64,000 nt of DNA from a virus. The DNA lies in the IMG/VR virus record IMGVR_UViG_3300025121_000011, positions 62,001 through 126,000 of that record; one strand, given 5' to 3'. A program made the translations under genes and the position numbers. How positions within the stretch are numbered: position 1 is the stretch's first letter; each line of letters starts with the position of its first letter. Shown here in pieces: positions 33,210 through 40,640 of the stretch. The notes beneath the pieces are model-generated. The model was given only the letters and a program-made list of their open reading frames with translations. It searched no databases and had not been told where the DNA came from.

Positions 33210-35072
33210 ATGAAAAAAAATGCATGGCCAGGAGTTATAGGCACCCCAGAAGAATATGGCGATGGACTTGGGTTAACTCAAGATGGCCCAACAAAAATAG
33301 ATTTGCAAACTTCTGTTCCATCGGATGGTTTGACTCCTGAAAAATCTGTATTAGAGAATATGGATTCTGAGCAGGGTTTGTCTGAGACAACGGAATATGC
33401 TGGTGGAATAATTAGTCCGGTAGAAGGTAGTGATTATAATTGGGTTCTTGATGATGTGCGATATAAAAAGGCTCAGGTTACTATATATAAAGGTGCTAAT
33501 GCTCCTTTAGCATCTTTTCAATGTGGAATAGCAGAAAGTGTTCAAGACCAAGTAATCGGATTACAATCATATAAATCATTAGATGACTCCGCTGGTTTAT
33601 TATTTAAATATAGTCGGCCTCAAAGTGTATTATATCACATGGGAACGGTAACATTTCCAATAGATATTTTATTTGTAGATGATGAAAATATTATTAAAAA
33701 AGTTTATAGCAATATTCAGCCGGGATCTTTGGCTACTTTTGGATGTGCTGAAATAAAATATGTTTTAGAAATTCACGGAGGATTGTCATCTAGACTTGGA
33801 ATTGATACAGGTGATATGATTGATATAGAGACATTATCAAGTTTTTTAAAAGATGCAACTAAAATTGCACAAGAAGTTGGGTTTGTTAAGGCGGCTATTG
33901 TTACTAATTTTAAATTTCAAGACAATTCTAATATGAATTGGAAGGGATTTCCTATAATTAATATAAATACAGGTTTAATTAAAACAGCCTCAGAGAAATC
34001 TAAATTATCATCAACTGCTGAGTTTTTAAAAGTATCTCCGATAACTAATAAAGTTGTAACCGCTTTTTATATTGATGGCTTAATAAACGCAGCTCCAATG
34101 GTTAAATATTATAATAATTATAGTGAAGTAGATGATTCTTGGAATGGAACACTAGACATAGATATCTATGGTAGAACAATAACTGTAGGTAAAGGCAAGG
34201 AAAAAGACGCTCGGTTAGAATTGCCGTATGGAAAAGACACTATGGTTAGAAAGAGCTTTGCTTCTTTTATGTATATGGATTCAAATGATTATTATAATAA
34301 GGAAGTATTTAAATTTTTAGAAGATATTGTGGCTGCAACTAAAGTGAGTAATAAAATAATTATTTGCACCTCCATGAGAGAACCTAAACATTTGCTTAAA
34401 ATGTTACAGCATAAAATATATTATAGTCTCGGTGAAATTATTAATTTAGAAGCATCTCAGATTTTGCAAATTTCTGAAGAAATGGATGCACAAAATATTT
34501 TAGAATGCATCTCTGAGAGATATCCAGAGGCTAAAATAGAAATTAGAGCAGATAACTCTATTTTAAAGCGGGCTGGTGTGCCTGTATCAGATGATATAAA
34601 AAAGAAAGCTAAAGAAATTTTAAAGATGCTAGATCGAGCAATAGAGTTGATAGAAGATTCTTTAGATAAAATGTTGCAAAATAAGATGGAATATGAAAAA
34701 CATCAAGATAATGCTGAAGTAATAGAAAAATCTAAGGGGCAATTTCATCAGTCTGCAAAAAGAAACATAAGAATCATTAAGGCATATTTAATTAAAATCA
34801 GAGATGCTATTAGAATTTTTAATGATATTAAAGATGCAACGACTACTTTAGAAATTATTGATGGTTTAGTATCATCTTCTAAATCTGCATCTGATGCAGC
34901 AGAAAAGATCTTTGCTTTACGAGATAAAGTTGGTTCTCCTGATTTTTTTATGGAGTTTTCTGCACATACAGATGGATATGAGCGTACAATAGAAGACTTA
35001 GTCTCTTCTGTGGAGCGTGCCAAAGAATATATAAATACAAATATTTTGGGTATGATTGTTTTATCAGAGTAA
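33210..35072 (+). CDS. Protein with an N-terminal DUF192 domain and long helical C-terminus
   Basis: This 620-residue protein has ribosome site AAGGAGGG. Residues about 88-205 match the DUF192 fold: an ASFQCGIAES strand, a QVIGLQSYKSL segment, AGLLFKYSR, MGTVTFPIDILFVDDEN, and an end KYVLEIHGGLSSRLGIDTGD. DUF192 proteins are small and often exported in bacteria and archaea, and their biochemical role is poorly known. Residues 210-450 form an unrecognised mixed region, and 460-620 are a long charged helical and coiled-coil region. The domain's presence inside a large phage head-module protein is unusual. It could be a virion or internal-head protein. Confidence 0.75.
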   Translation: MKKNAWPGVIGTPEEYGDGLGLTQDGPTKIDLQTSVPSDGLTPEKSVLENMDSEQGLSETTEYAGGIISPVEGSDYNWVLDDVRYKKAQVTIYKGANAPLASFQCGIAESVQDQVIGLQSYKSLDDSAGLLFKYSRPQSVLYHMGTVTFPIDILFVDDENIIKKVYSNIQPGSLATFGCAEIKYVLEIHGGLSSRLGIDTGDMIDIETLSSFLKDATKIAQEVGFVKAAIVTNFKFQDNSNMNWKGFPIININTGLIKTASEKSKLSSTAEFLKVSPITNKVVTAFYIDGLINAAPMVKYYNNYSEVDDSWNGTLDIDIYGRTITVGKGKEKDARLELPYGKDTMVRKSFASFMYMDSNDYYNKEVFKFLEDIVAATKVSNKIIICTSMREPKHLLKMLQHKIYYSLGEIINLEASQILQISEEMDAQNILECISERYPEAKIEIRADNSILKRAGVPVSDDIKKKAKEILKMLDRAIELIEDSLDKMLQNKMEYEKHQDNAEVIEKSKGQFHQSAKRNIRIIKAYLIKIRDAIRIFNDIKDATTTLEIIDGLVSSSKSASDAAEKIFALRDKVGSPDFFMEFSAHTDGYERTIEDLVSSVERAKEYINTNILGMIVLSE

Positions 35073-35134
35073 ATTACACAAAAATATTAAATGGCTAATA
35101 TAAAAACACCTAGTGATTATTAAGGATTTTCATC

Positions 35135-38100
35135 ATGTCTACTTCAGGATTTATTAAAATTGGTTATTCTAGCGGTAATGTGGTTAAAGAAGTTTCTTCT
35201 GATATTGTTGCTGCCTCTCCACATATTTTGGCTAGACTAGAAAAACTCGCTAATACCTCTAAAGTATTGGCTCCTAAATCAGATGATTTTTTATATTTTA
35301 CAATTATATTTTTAAAAGCAGCGGAATCCGCTCTTGTTGATGATGATGGAAATTTAAAAAAAGTCGGTCACGAGCGTGCTTGGGGATATTTTGATGATAA
35401 ATATCATTGGCATGGAAATGTTCCAGCGCACAAAAATAATAATGGTGATATATTTCCTGAATCTGAATTAAAGAAGGCAGCTAGAGATTGGATTGGAACA
35501 CCATTATGTGTAGACCACAAATCAGAATCTGTTGATGGTATTCGTGGAATTATTTTAGATACTTATTATGATGAAAAGCACAAACAGGTTGTTGGTCTTT
35601 GTGCTTTGGATAAAGTGAATTATCCAAATTTAGCTCGAAAAGTTCAAACGGGTGTAGTGCGGTATGGCTCCATGGGAACTGCTGTAACTACTTCTATTTG
35701 CAGCGATTGTGGGAATAGAGCTACCACTCCTAAAGAGTATTGTGTCTGTGTTACAGCACGTTCAGCATATGGAGAAGTTAATATTGGTCTAAAGCCAATG
35801 GAATATAGTTTAGTAGTTCAGCCTGCCGAACCGGGTGCGCGATTGCTTCGATGTATTGCTTCTATAGGAGAACATAAGGCTGAATTAAGTAATTATGGAG
35901 TTTCTGATTTTGAAAAGTTTAGTGCTCAATTATCCTTGGGACAAGCAGAAGAATTAGACCAAATTTTAAAAGTTGCTTGTGGTCCACGTGGTTGTTCAGT
36001 AACTCAGCGCCAATCTATAGTAAATAATTATTTGCATAAGTATAATCTTGTTAAAACAGCAGAAGAAGGCGGATTAAGGTGGAGTGAAAATAGAGAGGTG
36101 CAGTTTGCTAAAGCGTTATCTCAATTGAGAGATGCAGGGGCTTCTGATTCTGATATTTCAGATTTATATGAAAGTTTTGGCAAATCCTATGATGATTCTC
36201 TTGAGAATAATATGTCTGTTGGTCAAGGAGAAACCTTTAGTAGCGGACAAGATGCTTCTGGAAGGGCAGCTATAGAAACTGTTGATAATGAAGGGGTTAG
36301 AGGAACTGGTGGAGAGTCTACCGGATTAGTTGCTAGTGATAATGGTGAGAATATTGATACATTTCAAACGGGAGGCGTAGGTCCTGAAACTTATGCTTTT
36401 TCTAGTTTAGATAAAAATAAAACGCATAAAAACATTATGGAGGAAATAATGAATGATTCTAAGTTAAACAAACGAGCGGAATTACGTCGTCGGATTGCAT
36501 ATTACTATGGTGGAGCCGCAGGAGATGGTAAGGCTGAACCTGTAGAGCCAAGTACTTTTACTTCAGAAGATTACAAGAAATATTGGATGGACGACAAACA
36601 CATGCATCAAGATAAGGCAATGGGCGGTCAAGATGGTATGTTTCCTGGTGACGAACAAGTTAAGGAACAACAGAAGCGCGCTCAGTTGGCCCAACGTCGA
36701 TTGGAGAGAAAAGCTTACTTTTATGGTGGAGCCGCAGGAGATGGTAAGGCTGAACCCGTAGAGCCAAGCACTTTTACTTCAGAAGATTACAAGAAATATT
36801 GGATGGATGATAAGCATATGCACCAGGATAAAGCTATGGGTGGACAAGATGGTATGTTTCCTGGTGACGAACAAGTTAAGGAACAACAGAAGCGCGCTAG
36901 ATTAAGTACAAAATTTAAGCAAGTTCGAGCACTAAATGGTGCGATCAACAAACAGGCTTCATGTTTTGAAGTTTATGCTGATGATAAATTAATTTTAGCA
37001 ACAACTGCTAAAGATATTTATGGTCCAAAACTAGAAGAGAATTGGAAGTTTTTAACCAGCAAAGAGTATGGCAAGGCTGTTGTTGCAGCTATTCGTACTG
37101 ATGGTTTACGTTCTGTGGCTGGAAAGCTTACTAGATTAGGTCAAGCAGATCCGATGGCTGGATTAGGTGCTCCTCCTGCTGCTCCCGGTGCTTTGGATGC
37201 TCCAATGCCGGAAGAGGCTCCCCTACCAGAAGAATCTATAATGCCAGAAGAAGATCCAGAAGCTGGTGCTGAGGATATTGACGAAGAAGATCCTCAAGCT
37301 AAAGCATCAGATGCTTTAGTGGTAGTAGAGGAAGCTTTTGCTGATCTAAAAGAAGCAATTGAAGACTTGGGCAGTGGAAAAGGTGGAGTAGAAGTAAATA
37401 TTGATACAGATGCCGACAAACCAGTAGATGAAATTACCAATCTATCTCGTAACCTTTTAAAAGATATGAAGATTGTTTTGGCAGAATCTAGTGAATCAGC
37501 TGACGAATTAGCTTTAATTATTGAAGCTTATGATCACAAAAATAGGATTTCTCCTAAAAAGTACTCAGAGCTTAAATCACTAACTGCTAGTGCATTGGAA
37601 GATTCAGCACAATTAACCAGCGAAGCACGTACCCTGCTAAAGATGGCAAAGATTGTTTCTTCGGCTATGGTAAAAACTTCTGAATATGTAGAAGAAGCAG
37701 AAGATAGTGCAAAAGAACGAGAGGAAGTAGCTACTAAAGAGCCCTCAGGAAAAGATACTTCAAAGGCAGCCTCAAAGGCAGAGTCTGAGTTGTTTGCTCA
37801 GGCGCTTAATTTACGTAAACAACGTAGATTAGCTTTGTTAGAATCTGCTCGTAAAAAAATTGCTATGGAAGCTTTAGATTCAGACGAAGTAGAAAATGAA
37901 TCTCCAGATTTAAATGAAGCAGATGATGGTGCTGGTCATGCGCAACGCGTAGCAGAATCAACTCCAAAAGGTGATTCTGATAAAGCAGGTGCTCCGGCCG
38001 TTCCAGTAGGTACCCCTCAAGAGGTGGCTAATAAAGCTCCAACAGGTAATCTGGCTGATGACGGAAAATTCAACTTAGCTGACGATAAAGAAAATGAAAT

Positions 38101-38590
38101 GGAAGATATTGCAGAAGAAGAAGCTGAAGAAGAAGTTGAAGAGCACGAAGAAGATATGCATGGTGGGAAAGATGAAAATGATGCAAATGACGTAGTCCCA
38201 AATGATGGCGTTCAGGGTGCGTCTTTTGTAGTTGAAAAACTTCCATCACCACGCGCTGCAATAGCTAAAAAGTTGATTGAAAGAAAAGCGGCAGAAGAGA
38301 AGGAGGCCGTTAAACTTCGGATGAGAAGAGCTTATGACTTAGCAATGGATATGCAACGCAAGGGTTTGATTGCTCCAACTAGAGCATCATTAGATAGCCA
38401 AGTAGATTTGGTTTTAGAATTTGATGACAAAGCCTTTGAAGCATTTAAACGATCTATAGCTAATGCGAGAATGCCTGAGACTATTAAGGTTGCTAGTGAT
38501 CTTGGCGGATTAAACATAGGTTATGAAACACCTGAGGATGCACCACAAAGATCAATGGTAGAAAATCTTTCTGCATTATTCAACAAATAA
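35135..38590 (+). CDS. Head maturation protease fused to scaffold-like region
   Basis: This 1151-residue protein has a N-terminal protease-like domain: HKNNNGDIFPESELKKA (99-115), GTPLCVDHKS with H128, GIRGIILDTYYD, and YGSMGT with S179, followed by a cysteine cluster (C189, C192, C203, C205). The pattern matches His/Ser prohead proteases of large phages. After about residue 300 it becomes disordered and acidic with coiled coils, as expected for a scaffold. It also holds two copies of a 62-residue block (455-516 and 527-588). Such a single-chain protease-scaffold would drive procapsid assembly and then digest the core. No intein is present. It lies upstream of the decoration and capsid genes. 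Confidence 0.8.
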   Translation: MSTSGFIKIGYSSGNVVKEVSSDIVAASPHILARLEKLANTSKVLAPKSDDFLYFTIIFLKAAESALVDDDGNLKKVGHERAWGYFDDKYHWHGNVPAHKNNNGDIFPESELKKAARDWIGTPLCVDHKSESVDGIRGIILDTYYDEKHKQVVGLCALDKVNYPNLARKVQTGVVRYGSMGTAVTTSICSDCGNRATTPKEYCVCVTARSAYGEVNIGLKPMEYSLVVQPAEPGARLLRCIASIGEHKAELSNYGVSDFEKFSAQLSLGQAEELDQILKVACGPRGCSVTQRQSIVNNYLHKYNLVKTAEEGGLRWSENREVQFAKALSQLRDAGASDSDISDLYESFGKSYDDSLENNMSVGQGETFSSGQDASGRAAIETVDNEGVRGTGGESTGLVASDNGENIDTFQTGGVGPETYAFSSLDKNKTHKNIMEEIMNDSKLNKRAELRRRIAYYYGGAAGDGKAEPVEPSTFTSEDYKKYWMDDKHMHQDKAMGGQDGMFPGDEQVKEQQKRAQLAQRRLERKAYFYGGAAGDGKAEPVEPSTFTSEDYKKYWMDDKHMHQDKAMGGQDGMFPGDEQVKEQQKRARLSTKFKQVRALNGAINKQASCFEVYADDKLILATTAKDIYGPKLEENWKFLTSKEYGKAVVAAIRTDGLRSVAGKLTRLGQADPMAGLGAPPAAPGALDAPMPEEAPLPEESIMPEEDPEAGAEDIDEEDPQAKASDALVVVEEAFADLKEAIEDLGSGKGGVEVNIDTDADKPVDEITNLSRNLLKDMKIVLAESSESADELALIIEAYDHKNRISPKKYSELKSLTASALEDSAQLTSEARTLLKMAKIVSSAMVKTSEYVEEAEDSAKEREEVATKEPSGKDTSKAASKAESELFAQALNLRKQRRLALLESARKKIAMEALDSDEVENESPDLNEADDGAGHAQRVAESTPKGDSDKAGAPAVPVGTPQEVANKAPTGNLADDGKFNLADDKENEMEDIAEEEAEEEVEEHEEDMHGGKDENDANDVVPNDGVQGASFVVEKLPSPRAAIAKKLIERKAAEEKEAVKLRMRRAYDLAMDMQRKGLIAPTRASLDSQVDLVLEFDDKAFEAFKRSIANARMPETIKVASDLGGLNIGYETPEDAPQRSMVENLSALFNK
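36497..36898 (+). repeat. Tandem 216-base repeat encoding two copies of a 62-residue block
   Basis: Copy 1 at 36497-36682 and copy 2 at 36713-36898 are offset by exactly 216 bases (72 codons). From YGGAAGDGK to QKRA the protein is the same in both copies. The DNA differs at about a dozen third-codon positions, all synonymous by reading. The copies sit in the scaffold-like part of the head protease. Confidence 0.95.
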
Positions 38591-38605
38591 CAAAAGGGGG
38601 ATCCT

Positions 38606-39205
38606 ATGATTGGAAATAGATTTAATGGCGATAATATCGCCGCAGAGTTTCAGAGGATTCTTCAGAAACATAATCTGGAAAAAAAGGCTCAAGCTCTTTT
38701 TGATTCTTCTGCCGAAGATGATCCTATAGAGAATATATTGAATTCAGGAGAGGATGAAGAGTTTGATGATTCCTTATCTGATCCAGAGTCTTTTTTGATG
38801 GCTGATGAATTACATGCAGATAATATTAGTGGGGCTCTAGATGGAAACATCAAAGCATTAGATGGTATATCTGAATCTTGCCCTATTTGTGGTAAAAGAG
38901 TATGTAATTGTTCAGATAATAAAGCTGTTTCTGCAAATGAATATTTTGATACCACAGCTAATCATATTTTGACTGGACTTGGAAAGATTGCTGGAAGCTT
39001 AAAGTTAAAAGGTCATAACTTTGCTGCGGATATTGTGGAGGCTACCGCCATGGGTATAAAAGATGATTTTATAAAAGAAGCATCTGCAAAAATGGCTGTC
39101 GCCGTAGAACTTAAAAAAATGGCTAAAGATTTATCTAAATCAGGAAATCAAATGGCTGCTGATATGGTTCTTGCTACAATTGATAATATCAAGAAAACCT
39201 CTTAA
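38606..39205 (+). CDS. Hypothetical protein with zinc-knuckle-like cysteines
   Basis: A 199-residue protein with ribosome site AAGGGGG. The acidic N-terminal half is followed by SCPICGKRVCNCSD (about 90-103), a CxxC...CxC cluster likely to bind zinc, and a C-terminal helical region containing two similar segments (GHNFAADIVEATAMGIKDD and GNQMAADMVLATIDNIKK), an internal repeat. It closes the operon with a perfect terminator. No family is recognised. Confidence 0.65.
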   Translation: MIGNRFNGDNIAAEFQRILQKHNLEKKAQALFDSSAEDDPIENILNSGEDEEFDDSLSDPESFLMADELHADNISGALDGNIKALDGISESCPICGKRVCNCSDNKAVSANEYFDTTANHILTGLGKIAGSLKLKGHNFAADIVEATAMGIKDDFIKEASAKMAVAVELKKMAKDLSKSGNQMAADMVLATIDNIKKTS

Positions 39206-39243
39206 GATAAATTGATAATCAAAATTTAAAACAAAGTATTATG

Positions 39244-39275
39244 TATAGGAGACTACAATGGTCTCCTATATTTTT
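39244..39275 (+). terminator. Intrinsic terminator after the protease block
   Basis: TATAGGAGAC (39244-39253) pairs perfectly with GTCTCCTATA (39261-39270) around a seven-base loop and is followed by a T-run. It separates the protease/zinc-knuckle genes from the 231-residue gene. Confidence 0.9.
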
Positions 39276-39313
39276 ATTAATTATTTGTATTGAATTAAAA
39301 TACTGGAGAATAT

Positions 39314-40009
39314 ATGCTAAGAGTTATACATACCGGCACATCATTACCTGCAAGTTATCCTTTGGATCCTACGGCCGAATTTGAGCCAGGTATGATTGCA
39401 CAGCTTAAAATTTTAGGAAATGATATCGTTGTGGGAGTTAGTGATGGAACGGCGCCATTAGGAATAATAGATGATGCCAGGACAAATGCATTTAGTAAAG
39501 CTCAAATTGATGAAATTATAGTAATTGAAGTAGCCTCCTCTAATATAGTAGAGGTTAATGGAGTAAAAACTAATATTGCAGAAGTAATGGCTCCATTAGA
39601 ATTTCCAAATGTAAATCGAAATAGTTTCACATCTACCATTACAGTATCTTTAAATGATGTAAATGGGTTGGTAATTGTACCTGCTGGTACTGTATTGAAT
39701 TATGATTCAGATGAAGATGGAAATAATGATGCTTTTAAAATAATAACTAGTTATGTATATAGAATAGCAACGAAACCTGGAGATGATTCTACAGTTGGAT
39801 CGGGTCGGGTAACGGTACATTATCATCGGGGAATATATGCTACAGACCAGTTTGATACCACTCAAATTTATCCATTAAATGCAAATTTATATGTAGGATT
39901 AGACGGAAAATTAACTACCGCCCAACCTACAGAGGGCCATCCCGCAGTAGCATATGTGACTGGTCCGCCATCATCATTGATGGGAACTTTGGAATTTCTT
40001 TTCGTCTAA
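39314..40009 (+). CDS. Beta-rich hypothetical protein, possible head or neck protein
   Basis: 231 residues with ribosome site GGAG. The sequence is beta-rich, rich in valine, isoleucine and threonine, with a DSDEDGNNDAF acidic calcium-like loop near 135-145 and a proline-rich end. Phage decoration proteins and head-completion proteins share this character. No enzyme motif is seen. It lies between a terminator and a degenerate region. Confidence 0.65.
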   Translation: MLRVIHTGTSLPASYPLDPTAEFEPGMIAQLKILGNDIVVGVSDGTAPLGIIDDARTNAFSKAQIDEIIVIEVASSNIVEVNGVKTNIAEVMAPLEFPNVNRNSFTSTITVSLNDVNGLVIVPAGTVLNYDSDEDGNNDAFKIITSYVYRIATKPGDDSTVGSGRVTVHYHRGIYATDQFDTTQIYPLNANLYVGLDGKLTTAQPTEGHPAVAYVTGPPSSLMGTLEFLFV

Positions 40010-40026
40010 AATAGAGGATATAATTT

Positions 40027-40209
40027 ATGAATAAGTTGGGTCTAAAATTAAAAGAATTATTGCAATTCTTAATATCCATGAATCTGAATAATTTTGCATA
40101 TGCTATTTAAAAATTATCAAATGATATTTAATCTTAAGAGTGATAGCATAGATTAGCGGCAGCATTAAAATATAATTTAGATGTACCCGCTTTGATATTA
40201 ATACACTAG
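40027..40209 (+). pseudogene. Decayed small gene (same-frame stops)
   Basis: A 27-codon ORF from ATG 40027 with a good AGAGGA site continues in the same frame past TAA at 40108. It reads KLSNDI, is broken by stops at 40129, 40135, 40141 and 40144, and then reads HRLAAALKYNLDVPALILIH to TAG at 40207. Both ends look protein-like (LKELLQFLISMNLNNFAYAI and the later block), suggesting one small gene with several nonsense changes. The rest of the 241-base gap is AT-rich with no other gene seen. Confidence 0.4.
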
Positions 40210-40250
40210 ACTACTAATTAAACTAATTTATCATAGATTAGGAGATTATT

Positions 40251-40637
40251 ATGCCAAAATGGGATCATATAACTAAACAGGCTTGGGAACAGAGCGAAAC
40301 GGCTATGGAATTTGAAAAATATATTCTTTCTTTAGCCGAAAGATTAGATTTGATGGCTCAAGCTTCTACGTTAGATACAGTCAATCAGAAGGCTACTGAA
40401 GTTAAAAATACTATGGGTGATGCAAAGAAAAGTTTAGATGCATTTGTTGATTCTGCCTTAGCAGATGACGCAGAAACAAATCCTGAGTTAGAAGAGATAA
40501 GCGAAGAAGAGCAAAAAGAAGCAAAAGCAAAGTTGTTATTAGAACTTAAACTTGCTGCTGAAGCTGCCGCAGATCTAGGTAATATTAAACTGGCCTACCG
40601 GATTGAGAGAACAATATCTGAAATTTCCGGAGAATAA
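40251..40637 (+). CDS. Helical hypothetical protein, 128 aa
   Basis: Ribosome site AGGAG. Acidic, fully alpha-helical, alanine-rich protein with long amphipathic helices (residues 20-80 and 95-120). Three bases separate it from the next gene. No family is recognised; a small chaperone or assembly role is possible from composition and position. Confidence 0.6.
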   Translation: MPKWDHITKQAWEQSETAMEFEKYILSLAERLDLMAQASTLDTVNQKATEVKNTMGDAKKSLDAFVDSALADDAETNPELEEISEEEQKEAKAKLLLELKLAAEAAADLGNIKLAYRIERTISEISGE

Positions 40638-40640
40638 ATT

